A stretch of DNA of 64,000 nucleotides from Thermomonas fusca DSM 15424. GTDB lineage: Bacteria > Pseudomonadota > Gammaproteobacteria > Xanthomonadales > Xanthomonadaceae. The stretch is from assembly GCF_000423885.1 (NCBI RefSeq), contig NZ_AUIV01000021.1:12108-76107 (forward strand), given 5' to 3'. Position numbers and translations under genes: made by a program. The notes below the pieces were generated by a model, which searched no databases, was not told the origin of the DNA, and saw only the letters and a program-made list of their open reading frames with translations. Below are positions 26,613 to 35,323 of this stretch, one piece after another. Every line of letters starts with the position of its first letter. Position 1 is the first letter of the stretch.

Positions 26613-28247
26613 TCATCCCAGGCTGCGGGCGGTATTGATGACGTTGATGCCGTTGAAGCGCGCGGTGGAGGATCCATGCGAGACCGCGGACACCTGGCCG
26701 GGCTGCCCCTTGCCGTCGAAGAAAGAGCCGCCCAGACGGTAGTCGCTCTCGTCGCAAACGGCGGCGCAGGCGTTCCAGAATTCCGGTGTGCGGATCTGGT
26801 AGGCCACGTCTTCGATCTGGCGGGAGATCTTGCCGTTCTTGATCTCATAGAACAGCTGGCCGCCGAACTGCGCGTTGTAGCGCTGCTGGTCGATCGAGAA
26901 CGAGCCGTCGCCGATGATGTAGATGCCGTTCTCGACGTCCTTCACCATGTCCGCCACGGACAGCTTGGCCTTGCCGGCGGCCAGCGAGACGTTGGCCATG
27001 CGCTGGAACTGCACGCTGCTCCAGGAATCGGCGTAACAGCAGCCGTCGGATTCCGTCTTGCCGAGGATGTGCGCCTGGTCGCGGATGGTCTGGTAGTCCA
27101 CCAGCTTGCCGGCCTGGATCAGGTCCCAACGCTTGGTCTTGACACCCTCGTCGTCGAAGCCCACCGCGCCCAGGCTGCCGGGCTGGATCTTGTCGGCGAA
27201 GATGTTGACCAGCTCGCTGCCGTACTGGAAGCGCTGCGTGCGCTTGTCCAGGGTGGCGAAGCTGGTGCCGGCGTAATTGGCCTCGTAGCCCAGCACGCGG
27301 TCCAGCTCCAGCGGATGGCCCACGGACTCGTGGATGGTCAGCCAGGTGTGCGATGGGTCCAGCACCAGGTCGTACTTGCCGGGTTTGACCGAAGGCGCGG
27401 TCAGCTTGGCGCGCGCCTGCCGTGCCGCGGCGATCGCGTCCTCCTTCATGTCGTAGGACAGACCGTAGTTCACCACGCCGTTGGGCGTGGTGAATTTCTG
27501 CCCTGCGTCGCCGTCCAGATATTCGTAACCCAGGCCCATCGGCGAGGACAGGCCTTCGCGGGTGCGGAACTTGCCGCTGGTCTTGTCGATGGCGGTGACC
27601 GTCATGGGCAGCCAGATGCGGTGGACGTCCTGGTCGATATAGGAACCGTCGGTGCTGGCGAAGTACTTCTGCTCGTTGACCAGGAACATCATCGAGTTGA
27701 CGAAATCGGCGCCAGCGTTGATCGCGGCGGCATTGACGCCCAGCAGCAGATCGACCTTGTCCTTGACCGGCACCTCCATCGCGTTCTTCTTGATGGGCGT
27801 TTTCCACGACACCTCGCCAAACCCGGGCGCCTTGGCCAGCTGCACCGGGGCACTCTGGGTCTTGCTGTTGGCGCTGGCGATCGCGGCGGCCTGGCGTGCG
27901 GCCGCGGCCACGCCCTCGGCGGTCAGCGTGTTGGTGGCGGCGAAACCCCAGGCGCCGTTGACGATCACACGGATGCCGGCACCGGTGGACTCGGTGTTCA
28001 CCACGTTCTGCACCTTGTCCTCGCGGGTGATCACGAACTGGCGCAGGTAGCGGCCGATGCGCACGTCGCAATAGCTGGCGCCCGCTTGCCTGGCTGCGGT
28101 CAAGGCGACGTCGGCCAGTCGTTTCTTCAGCGCCGGGTCCAGCGGGATCAGCAGCTGTTCCGCCGCAATCGCATTGCCGAACAACGAGGGCAGCAGCAGG
28201 CCACCAGCGGCTAGCCCTGACAGGGCGAGGAATTCACGTCGTTGCAA
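26613..28247 (-). CDS. TldD-family zinc metalloprotease with Tat-like signal (copy 2)
   Basis: The 544-residue protein has the zinc motif HESVGHPLELDR (HExxxH) and the TldD core (SYCDVRIGRYLRQFVITRED near the N-terminus). The first residues, QRREFLALSGLAAGGLLLP, form a twin-arginine signal ending near AIAA. The start is a TTG (28247) preceded by AGGAGAG at a good distance. It is a close paralogue of the next gene upstream. The frame continues upstream into that gene's region, but this part is a shadow. Confidence 0.85.
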   Translation of the reverse strand: MQRREFLALSGLAAGGLLLPSLFGNAIAAEQLLIPLDPALKKRLADVALTAARQAGASYCDVRIGRYLRQFVITREDKVQNVVNTESTGAGIRVIVNGAWGFAATNTLTAEGVAAAARQAAAIASANSKTQSAPVQLAKAPGFGEVSWKTPIKKNAMEVPVKDKVDLLLGVNAAAINAGADFVNSMMFLVNEQKYFASTDGSYIDQDVHRIWLPMTVTAIDKTSGKFRTREGLSSPMGLGYEYLDGDAGQKFTTPNGVVNYGLSYDMKEDAIAAARQARAKLTAPSVKPGKYDLVLDPSHTWLTIHESVGHPLELDRVLGYEANYAGTSFATLDKRTQRFQYGSELVNIFADKIQPGSLGAVGFDDEGVKTKRWDLIQAGKLVDYQTIRDQAHILGKTESDGCCYADSWSSVQFQRMANVSLAAGKAKLSVADMVKDVENGIYIIGDGSFSIDQQRYNAQFGGQLFYEIKNGKISRQIEDVAYQIRTPEFWNACAAVCDESDYRLGGSFFDGKGQPGQVSAVSHGSSTARFNGINVINTARSLG

Positions 28248-28363
28248 GGCAGCTCTCCTGGTGGAAACGGGATGGGCGGTGCGGCGAGGGGGAGGATGGA
28301 TCCAAGCCGATTCTTGCGGGCCGGGCGCGGGCCGCGCAAATGACTTTTGGCACGGCCCCCGGT

Positions 28364-29992
28364 TCAACCCAGGCTGCGCGCCGTGTTGATGATGTTGATG
28401 CCGTCGAAGCGGGCAGTGGCGGCACCGTGCGACACCGCCGAGACCTGGCTGGGTTGGCCCTTGCCGTCGAAGAACGAACCGCCCAGGCGGAAGTCGCGCG
28501 CATCGCAGATCGCGCTGCAGGCGTTCCAGAATTCCGGCGTGCGGATTTGGTAGGCGGCGTCCTCCACCATCTCTTTGATCTCGCCGTTGCGGATGCGGTA
28601 GTACAGCTGGCCGCCGAACTGCGCGTTGTAGCGCTGCTGGTCGATGGAGTAGGAGCCGCGGCCGTGGATGTAGAGGCCGTCCTCCACGTCCTTGACCATC
28701 TGCGCCGGGGTCAGCGGCGCCTTGCCCGGCGCCAGCGACACGTTGGCCATGCGCTGGAACTGCACGCTCTTCCACGAATCGGCATAGCTGCAGCCGTGCG
28801 AAGCGTCCTCGCCGAGGATGTGCACCTCGTCGCGGGTGGCCTGGTAATTGACCAGCACGCCGTCCTTCACCAGATCCCATTTGCGCGTCTTCACGCCCTC
28901 GTCGTCGTAGCCCACCGCGCCCAGGCTGTAGGGCTCGGTCTTGTCGGCGGTGAAGTTGACGATGTCGCTGCCCCAGCGGAAGCCGGCCTCGCGCTTGTCC
29001 AGGGTGGCGAAGCTGGTGCCGGCGTAGTTGGCCTCGTAGCCCAGCACGCGGTCCAGCTCCAGCGGGTGGCCGACGTTCTCGTGGATGGTCAGGAACAGGT
29101 TGGACGGATCCAGCACCAGGTCGTACTTGCCGGGTTTGACAGACGGCGCCTTGAGCTTGGCCCGCGCCTGCTTCGCCGCGGCGATGGCGTCCTCCACCGG
29201 ATCGTAGGAGTGGCCGTAGCCGACCACGCCGCCGGGCAGCTGGAACCTGCCGGCGGCATCGCCATCCAGGAACTCCCAGCCCATGCCCATCGGCGAGGAC
29301 AGCCCGTTGCGGGTGCGGAACTTGCCGCTGGCCTTGTCGATGGCGGTGACGGTGAACGGCAGCCAGATGCGGTGCACGTCCTGGTCGATCCACGAACCGT
29401 CGCTGGACGCGAAGTACTTCTGTTCGTTGACCAGGAACAGCTGCGAATTGATGAAGTCGGCGCCGGCATTGCGCGCAGCGGCGTTCACCGCCAGCAGCAG
29501 CGCGGTCTTGTCCTTGACCGGCACCGCCATCGCGTTCTTGCGGATCGGCGTCTGCCAGCGCACTTCACCCACGCCGGCCTGCGGCGCCAGCTGCACCGGC
29601 TGCTCGCGCAACCGCGCATTGGCCCGCGCCACCGCCAGCGCCCGCGCCACCGTCTCGCGCACGCCGTCGGCAGTCTGCCGATGGGTGGCGGCAAAGCCCC
29701 ACGCACCATCCACGATCACCCGGATGCCGACCCCGGACGATTCGCTGTTGCTCACGTTCAACACCCGGTCCTCGCGGGTCTGGATGGCCTGGTTGAGATA
29801 GCGCCCGATCCGCACGTCGCAATAACTGGCCCCGCCCGCCCGCGCCTGCGCCAGCACCGCATCCGCCAGCGCCTTGTTGCGCGCCGCATCGGCCGGCGCC
29901 AGCAGCTGCTCGGCGGCGATCAGCCGCGCGTGCGGCAGCATCAGCCCGGCCAGGCCGAAGCCGGACAGCGCCAGGAATTCGCGTCGTTGCAT
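28364..29992 (-). CDS. TldD-family zinc metalloprotease with Tat-like signal (copy 1)
   Basis: This 542-residue TldD protein is the first gene of the run. It carries HENVGHPLELDR (HExxxH) and an N-terminal twin-arginine signal, QRREFLALSGFGLAGLMLP. It is very similar along its whole length to the second copy (for example SYCDVRIGRYL, NEQKYFASSDGSWIDQDVHR), so the pair arose by tandem duplication. Tat export of TldD would be unusual, since E. coli TldD is cytoplasmic. Confidence 0.87.
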   Translation of the reverse strand: MQRREFLALSGFGLAGLMLPHARLIAAEQLLAPADAARNKALADAVLAQARAGGASYCDVRIGRYLNQAIQTREDRVLNVSNSESSGVGIRVIVDGAWGFAATHRQTADGVRETVARALAVARANARLREQPVQLAPQAGVGEVRWQTPIRKNAMAVPVKDKTALLLAVNAAARNAGADFINSQLFLVNEQKYFASSDGSWIDQDVHRIWLPFTVTAIDKASGKFRTRNGLSSPMGMGWEFLDGDAAGRFQLPGGVVGYGHSYDPVEDAIAAAKQARAKLKAPSVKPGKYDLVLDPSNLFLTIHENVGHPLELDRVLGYEANYAGTSFATLDKREAGFRWGSDIVNFTADKTEPYSLGAVGYDDEGVKTRKWDLVKDGVLVNYQATRDEVHILGEDASHGCSYADSWKSVQFQRMANVSLAPGKAPLTPAQMVKDVEDGLYIHGRGSYSIDQQRYNAQFGGQLYYRIRNGEIKEMVEDAAYQIRTPEFWNACSAICDARDFRLGGSFFDGKGQPSQVSAVSHGAATARFDGINIINTARSLG

Positions 29993-30181
29993 CTGTCTCT
30001 CCCCGCAGCGCTGATCGCGCTGCCAACGCTGGATTCTCGGCAGGCCAGGGCGGGGTGGGGAGTGTCTTTCGGCATGGGGCGGTGCCGCCGCCAGCGCCCC
30101 GCATCGGTCTGCCCGCGTTGCGTGGGCACGGCCCGGATCAAACGTCAGGCGGCTTCCTGACCATCGCGCGGCTTTCGGGCA

Positions 30182-30553
30182 TCAACTGAATTGTCCAATA
30201 TAGATTTTCATGAACTGATACGTCGAACCGGCAGGGACGACCTGCGGCGTCAATCGACAGCCGATGGCAGCCCTGTGGTTCACGCCAACGCCGCCATGCA
30301 CGTGGGGATTCTTCTTGACGCTCTCCACGAACGCCTGCGATGCCGCGGCATTCCCCACATTGTTGGCAGGATTCGACCATGCATTCGGGCGGCGTATGGT
30401 CTGCCCCGGCCACTGCGCCGGACGAAAACCGGACGCGGAAATCGCGTTCAGGCAGTCCTCCCAGATGCTGCCCGAGGCCACCACGCCGGCCGGAATGACG
30501 TAGCTCCTCGTCGTATTTCCATATTCGTGAATGGCAATGTGGGTGCTTGGCAT
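30182..30553 (-). CDS. Unrecognised 123-residue protein
   Basis: I do not recognise this protein. It has a good AGGAG site before ATG 30553 and no signal or membrane segment. It is Asn/Ala/Gly-rich with motifs such as SYVIPAGVVASGSIWEDCLN and ends in PAGSTYQFMKIYIGQFS, a beta-strand-like end. Codon use is less GC-biased than that of its neighbours, so recent transfer is possible. It lies 190 bases upstream of the first TldD gene on the same strand; whether it is a TldD substrate is speculation. Confidence 0.6.
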   Translation of the reverse strand: MPSTHIAIHEYGNTTRSYVIPAGVVASGSIWEDCLNAISASGFRPAQWPGQTIRRPNAWSNPANNVGNAAASQAFVESVKKNPHVHGGVGVNHRAAIGCRLTPQVVPAGSTYQFMKIYIGQFS

Positions 30554-30693
30554 GGCCTGCTCCTGATGTGGGCGGAGGATGCGCCTGACGTTGCACGCAG
30601 CCACCCTGCATGCACTAACGGGGAGTATGTCGCGCCCACCCCTGATCACAATCTTCCTTTGGGCATATGGCGCTAGGTGCGCGGCACTCGCGA

Positions 30694-30888
30694 TCAACGT
30701 CGAGTTTCCGATACCACGGATCGAGCGCGCGCCCGCCATCGCGCACCCCCGTAGCCAATCGCCCCCAGCAACACCAGCCCCAGCGGCAACGCCCCCGGTT
30801 CGCCTTCGGTGGTGACCATCATCACCAGCAGCGCCAGGCCAAGCGCGGCCACTACCAGCGATACCGTTTTCAGGGTCTTCGGCGTCAT
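30694..30888 (-). CDS. Small two-helix membrane protein
   Basis: The 64-residue protein has two hydrophobic segments (about 8-26, and 33-47 after a short EGEPG turn) and a basic C-terminus (RWRARARSVVSETRR). A GGAGA ribosome site precedes ATG 30888. I do not recognise a family. Confidence 0.6.
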   Translation of the reverse strand: MTPKTLKTVSLVVAALGLALLVMMVTTEGEPGALPLGLVLLGAIGYGGARWRARARSVVSETRR

Positions 30889-30991
30889 CTATGTCTCCTG
30901 TCTTGCAGGCGGGCAATGTGCCGGCGGACGGTGTGCTGACCATGAAGCGGGCGAGGGCGGGAGGCGTTGCCGGCCGCTCCCCGCGTAAGGC

Positions 30992-31192
30992 TCAGGCGTC
31001 GAGGCGCTGCGCCGGGTAGTCCTCTTCCGCCAGCGCGGCGATGGCGGCGTCGGCGCTGAAGGCGCCGCTGGCTTCCACTTCGCCCCTGGCCAGGTCCACG
31101 CGCACCTGCGCGGCGGGGTCCAGCGCCTGCAGGGCGCGGGTGACGGCGTTGACGCAATGCTGGCAGCTCATGTTTTCGACCTTGAACAGCAT
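30992..31192 (-). CDS. copZ: CopZ-type copper chaperone (HMA domain)
   Basis: The 66-residue heavy-metal-associated domain has the metal site MSCQHC (about residues 8-13), so it should carry Cu(I), probably to the CopA pump encoded divergently. ATG 31192 gives the standard length; an upstream ATG would run through the promoter. The operator at 31222-31252 predicts CueR control. Confidence 0.92.
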   Translation of the reverse strand: MLFKVENMSCQHCVNAVTRALQALDPAAQVRVDLARGEVEASGAFSADAAIAALAEEDYPAQRLDA

Positions 31193-31221
31193 GGATGTCT
31201 CCCGGTGTGGTGGAAGCGGGC

Positions 31222-31252
31222 AGTGTCGGCCTTGCCACGGTGGCAAGGTCAA
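31222..31252 (-). promoter_or_regulatory. CueR-type promoter of copZ
   Basis: On the minus strand: TTGACC (31252-31247), a 19-base spacer and GACACT (31227-31222). The spacer contains CCTTGCCAC-G-GTGGCAAGG (31230-31248), a near-perfect dyad. Confidence 0.85.
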
Positions 31253-31267
31253 GCCTAGGCTGCGCGC

Positions 31268-31298
31268 TTGACCTTCCCATGTTGGGAAGGTGGAAGCT
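31268..31298 (+). promoter_or_regulatory. CueR-type promoter of copA
   Basis: TTGACC (31268-31273), a 19-base spacer, then GAAGCT as a weak -10 (31293-31298). The spacer holds the dyad ACCTTCCCA-tgt-TGGGAAGGT (31271-31291). copA starts 30 bases further on. Confidence 0.82.
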
Positions 31299-31328
31299 GG
31301 CCGCGGACATCATCGCAGCGAGGCCGTC

Positions 31329-33716
31329 ATGACTACCGACTCCACAATCCAGCTGGGCATCACCGGGATGACCTGCGCCAGCTGCGCGGGCCGGGTGGAG
31401 AAGGCGCTGCGCAAGCTGGACGGGGTGGAAGAGGCGTCGGTGAACCTGGCCACCGAGGTGGCCTCGGTGAGCGCACCAGGCCTGCCGCTGGCGCAGCTGG
31501 TGCAGGCGGTGGAGCGCGCCGGCTACGGCGTGGCCGCCGATGAGACGCACCTGGCCATCGAGGGCATGACCTGCGCGTCCTGCGTGGGGCGGGTGGAAAA
31601 GGCATTGGGCAAGGTGCCGGGCGTGCTGTCCGCCAGCGTGAACCTGGCCACCGAAACCGCGCAGGTGCGGCATCTGGCCAGCACGCCGGTGTCGGCGCTG
31701 CAGGCAGCGGTGGTGAATGCCGGCTACCGGGTGCGCGAGGAGGCGACGCAGGGGGCGCCGGCTGCCGGCATGTCGAAGGAGTTGCGGCATGTGCTGCTGG
31801 CCGGGGCGCTATCGCTGCCGCTGGTATTGCCGATGCTGCTGATGCCGCTGGGGGTGCACTGGCAGTTGCCGGGCTGGGTGCAGTGGCTGCTGGCCACGCC
31901 GGTGCAGTTCTGGCTGGGCGCGCGCTTCTACCGCGCCGGGTTCGCCGCGCTGCGGGCGCGCAGCGGCAACATGGACCAGCTGGTGGCGCTGGGTACCAGC
32001 GCGGCCTACGGCCTAAGCCTGTTCCAGCTGCTGGCGGCCGGGTCGCAGCACCACGCGCCGGCGCTGTATTTCGAATCCTCGGCCGTGGTCATCACCCTGA
32101 TCCTGCTGGGCAAGTGGCTGGAGGAGCGCGCCAAGCGCCAGGCCAGCGACGCCATCCGCGCCCTGCAGGCGCTGCGGCCGGCCACCGCGCGGGTGCTGCG
32201 CGATGGCGCGGAGGTGGAACTGGCGCTGGCCGAGGTGGCGGTGGACGACGTGGTGGTGATCCGCCCCGGCGAGCGCGTGCCGGTGGACGGCGTGGTGATG
32301 GAAGGTCGCAGCCACGGCGATGAATCCCTGCTCACCGGCGAGTCGCTGCCGGTGCCGAAGGCGCCCGGCGATGCCGTCACCGGCGGCGCGGTGAACGGCG
32401 AGGGCCGGCTGCTGGTGCGCACCACCGCGGTGGGTACCGAATCGGTGCTGGCGCGGATCGTGCGGCTGGTGGAGGACGCACAGGCGAAGAAGGCGCCGAT
32501 CCAGCGCATCGTGGACCGGGTCAGCGCGGTATTCGTGCCGGTGGTCATCGCCATCGCGCTGGTCACCCTGCTGGGCTGGGGCATTGCCAAGGGCGACTGG
32601 GCGCAGGCGCTGCTCAATGCGGTGGCGGTGCTGGTGATCGCCTGCCCGTGCGCGCTGGGACTGGCGACGCCGGCCGCGGTGATGGCCGGCACGGGCGTGG
32701 CCGCACGCGCCGGCATTTTGGTGAAGGACGTGGAAGCGCTGGAAACCACCCGCCAGCTGCGCAGCGTGGCCTTCGACAAGACCGGCACGCTGACCATGGG
32801 CAAGCCCGCGCTGATGCAGCTGCACGCGCTGGACGGTGAGGAGGCGGCGCTGCTGGCGCTGGCCGCGGGCCTGCAGCAGGGCAGCGAACACCCGCTGGCG
32901 AAGGCGGTGCTCGCCGCCGCCAGCGAGCGCGGCATCGCGACGGCCGAGGTCACCGACATTGCGGCGGTCACCGGCCGCGGCGTCGAAGGCCGGGCGGGGC
33001 GGTCCCGCGTGGTGCTGGGGCATGCCCGCTGGATGGGCGAATTGGGCATCGACCTGTCGCCCGCACAGGCGCAGGCGGATGCGGCATCGAACGCCGGGCA
33101 GACGCAGTCGTGGCTGGCCCGGGAAACCGGCGGCGAATGGCGCCTGCTGGGCCTGCTGGCCTTCGGCGACGCGCTGCGCCCGCAGTCGGCGGAGGCCATC
33201 GACGCGCTGCACGCGATGGGCATCCGCCCGCTGATGCTGTCCGGCGACAACCGCGCCGCCGCCCGCGCGGTGGGTGCCCAGTTGGGGCTGGCCGACGACG
33301 AGGTGCGCGCGGAGCTGCTGCCGGCCGACAAGGTGGAGGCCATCCGACAGCTGGCGGAACAGGGCCCGGTGGGCATGGTGGGCGATGGCCTCAACGACGC
33401 ACCGGCGCTGGCCGCGGCGACGGTAGGGTTCGCGATGGGCAGCGGCACCGACGTGGCGATGCATGCCGCCGGCATCACCCTGATGCGGCCGGACCCGCGG
33501 CTGGTGGCCGACGCCATCGACATCTCCCGCCGCAGCGTGCGCAAGATCCACCAGAACCTGTTCTGGGCCTTCATCTACAACGTCATCGGTATTCCGCTGG
33601 CGGCGCTGGGCCTGCTGGACCCGATGATCGCCGGCGCGGCGATGGCGCTGTCCAGCGTCAGCGTGGTGACCAATGCATTGCTGCTGCGGCGCTGGTCGCC
33701 GCGGGCGCGCGACTGA
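31329..33716 (+). CDS. copA: Copper-exporting P1B-type ATPase CopA
   Basis: CopA pumps Cu(I) out of the cytoplasm. The 795-residue protein has two N-terminal metal-binding domains, each with GMTCASC, followed by eight membrane helices, the actuator motif LTGESLPV, the ion-channel motif CPCALGLATP, the phosphorylation motif DKTGTLT, and GDGLNDAPAL in the ATP-binding domain. It is followed directly by cueR (17-base gap), so the two are probably co-transcribed. Confidence 0.97.
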   Translation: MTTDSTIQLGITGMTCASCAGRVEKALRKLDGVEEASVNLATEVASVSAPGLPLAQLVQAVERAGYGVAADETHLAIEGMTCASCVGRVEKALGKVPGVLSASVNLATETAQVRHLASTPVSALQAAVVNAGYRVREEATQGAPAAGMSKELRHVLLAGALSLPLVLPMLLMPLGVHWQLPGWVQWLLATPVQFWLGARFYRAGFAALRARSGNMDQLVALGTSAAYGLSLFQLLAAGSQHHAPALYFESSAVVITLILLGKWLEERAKRQASDAIRALQALRPATARVLRDGAEVELALAEVAVDDVVVIRPGERVPVDGVVMEGRSHGDESLLTGESLPVPKAPGDAVTGGAVNGEGRLLVRTTAVGTESVLARIVRLVEDAQAKKAPIQRIVDRVSAVFVPVVIAIALVTLLGWGIAKGDWAQALLNAVAVLVIACPCALGLATPAAVMAGTGVAARAGILVKDVEALETTRQLRSVAFDKTGTLTMGKPALMQLHALDGEEAALLALAAGLQQGSEHPLAKAVLAAASERGIATAEVTDIAAVTGRGVEGRAGRSRVVLGHARWMGELGIDLSPAQAQADAASNAGQTQSWLARETGGEWRLLGLLAFGDALRPQSAEAIDALHAMGIRPLMLSGDNRAAARAVGAQLGLADDEVRAELLPADKVEAIRQLAEQGPVGMVGDGLNDAPALAAATVGFAMGSGTDVAMHAAGITLMRPDPRLVADAIDISRRSVRKIHQNLFWAFIYNVIGIPLAALGLLDPMIAGAAMALSSVSVVTNALLLRRWSPRARD

Positions 33717-33733
33717 TCCCCAAGGAGCACGAC

Positions 33734-34174
33734 ATGGCCTCCAAACCCGTTCGCCCCGAGCTGGCCGATGCGCTGGAGGCGGGCCTGCACAACATCGGCC
33801 AGGCTGCGGCGCAAACCGGCGTGTCGGCCAAGATGATCCGCCACTACGAAAGCATCGGGCTGATCGCGCCGGCGGCGCGCACCTTCGCCAACTATCGCCT
33901 GTACAACCAGGCCGACCTGCACCGGCTGCGCTTCATCAAGCGCGCGCGCTCGCTGGGGTTTGCGGTCAAGCAGATCGAGGCGCTGCTGGCGCTGTGGGAC
34001 GATCCCCGCCGCGCCAGCGCCGAGGTCAAGCAGCTGGCGCGCACGCACGCCGCCGAGCTGGGCGAGAAGATCCGTGAACTGCAGGCCATGCAGCGCACCC
34101 TGGAAACGCTGGCGCGGCGCTGCCACGGCGACGACCGGCCGACCTGTCCGATCCTGGACGACCTGGCGTCCTGA
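33734..34174 (+). CDS. cueR: Copper-responsive MerR-family activator CueR
   Basis: The 146-residue MerR-family regulator has the N-terminal HTH (GVSAKMIRHYESIGLI), a dimerisation coiled coil, and the Cu(I)-binding C-x7-C loop CHGDDRPTCPIL near the C-terminus, the arrangement of CueR. It has an AAGGAG ribosome site. Its predicted operators are those of copA, copZ and the cus operon. Confidence 0.95.
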   Translation: MASKPVRPELADALEAGLHNIGQAAAQTGVSAKMIRHYESIGLIAPAARTFANYRLYNQADLHRLRFIKRARSLGFAVKQIEALLALWDDPRRASAEVKQLARTHAAELGEKIRELQAMQRTLETLARRCHGDDRPTCPILDDLAS

Positions 34175-34329
34175 CCGGTTGCGTTGACGCGGCGACGCGG
34201 CCTGCCGTAGGCAAGCGGGAAGTCCGTCGCCGGGATGCGGCATTCACCGACCCGTGCGCGCGCCCTTCGGCGATTGGCCGGGCAACGCGGTTGCAAGAGG
34301 CTGCCCGCATCGCCCCGTGGAGCCACGCC

Positions 34330-34728
34330 ATGCGCCTGCTGCTGCTGATCGGCCTGCTGTGTGTCCTGCTGCCGCACGCGCAGGCGGAGAGCCTGTACCG
34401 CTGCGTCGGCCGCGACGGCGCGGTGAGCTACCAGTCGCAACCCTGCGCGGCACGGCAGCGGCTGGACCGGGTGGTGGAATACCAGCCGGAGCCGGTGACG
34501 GTACGCTCCGGGCCTGCGCCCGCGGTATCGCGCCGGCAGCCGCGTCGCTACTCGAACGGCAGCGGCGGGAATCGCATCGTGCGCGCGAGCAGCGCCACCG
34601 CCAGCCAGCGTTGCCGCATCGGCAAAGCCAAGCGCGAAGCCTCGCTGCAGCGCCTCGGCCTGAAGCGCAGCTATGACCAGCTCAGCGCACTGGATACACA
34701 GGTGCGCGCGGTTTGCGGGGGTTACTGA
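34330..34728 (+). CDS. DUF4124 secreted protein
   Basis: The 132-residue protein has a signal peptide ending at HAQA and a DUF4124-type core (LYRCVGRDGAVSYQSQPC), with two more conserved cysteines near the C-terminus. DUF4124 proteins are small periplasmic proteins of unknown function that are common in this family. ATG 34330 is chosen over 34291 because it starts the signal peptide. Confidence 0.75.
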   Translation: MRLLLLIGLLCVLLPHAQAESLYRCVGRDGAVSYQSQPCAARQRLDRVVEYQPEPVTVRSGPAPAVSRRQPRRYSNGSGGNRIVRASSATASQRCRIGKAKREASLQRLGLKRSYDQLSALDTQVRAVCGGY

Positions 34729-34752
34729 TCTGGCGTGGAATGCCTGCCGCCG

Positions 34753-35310
34753 TCAGCGGTTGTCCGCGAAGGTGGTGGCGGAATGCGGCACCGTGCGCCA
34801 TTTCGACAGGTCATAGCCCAGTCCGCGCAGGCGCTGGCGCGCGCGTTCCAGCTCCGCGTCCGCCACGTCGGGCGAGCGGGCGAACACCCACGCATAGTCG
34901 CGGGCATCGCGGGCCACCACCATCAGGCTGTAGTCGTCGCGCAGCCAGGCCACCACGTACTGCGCCTTCATCGGCCCGAACACGCGCACGTCCCAGACCG
35001 CGTTGCCGGTGCCGGGGCGCACCCGTGCCGGCGCCTCGATGTGCTTGCGCGGACCGTCGGCGCCGCCATGGTTGAAAGTCAGGGTGGTACGGATGCTGCC
35101 GTCGCGGCGCAGCGTGTAGGTTTCCACCGCATTCCACGCATCGCGCTCAAAGCGGGTGGGGATCCCGCCCACCAGGTACCAGGTACCCATGAAGCGGGCG
35201 AGATTCACGTGGGGAACCGGGCGGATGGCGGGCAGGTTGGCCACCACGCTGCCGATGAACAGCAGCGCGGCCGATAACCACCACTGTCGTGCAGGCAGTC
35301 GCAGGCGCAT
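34753..35310 (-). CDS. Lipocalin of the Blc family (N-terminally anchored)
   Basis: The 185-residue protein has an N-terminal membrane segment (about 8-25) and the bacterial lipocalin core (VNLARFMGTWYLVGGIPTRF, NAVETYTL, VFGPMKAQYVVAWL, DYAWVFARSP). Blc lipocalins bind lysolipids or fatty acids in the envelope. No lipobox cysteine is present, unlike in the second lipocalin at 45185. It is the last gene of the eight-gene lipid operon starting at 41993. Confidence 0.9.
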   Translation of the reverse strand: MRLRLPARQWWLSAALLFIGSVVANLPAIRPVPHVNLARFMGTWYLVGGIPTRFERDAWNAVETYTLRRDGSIRTTLTFNHGGADGPRKHIEAPARVRPGTGNAVWDVRVFGPMKAQYVVAWLRDDYSLMVVARDARDYAWVFARSPDVADAELERARQRLRGLGYDLSKWRTVPHSATTFADNR

Positions 35311-35323
35311 GGTGGTACTCCGG

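Noticed and set aside
26613..29393. A 926-codon minus-strand frame through both TldD genes
   Set aside because: The upper part lies out of frame over the first TldD gene and codes for Arg/Gly-rich nonsense; the real second TldD starts at TTG 28247 with its own ribosome site and Tat signal.
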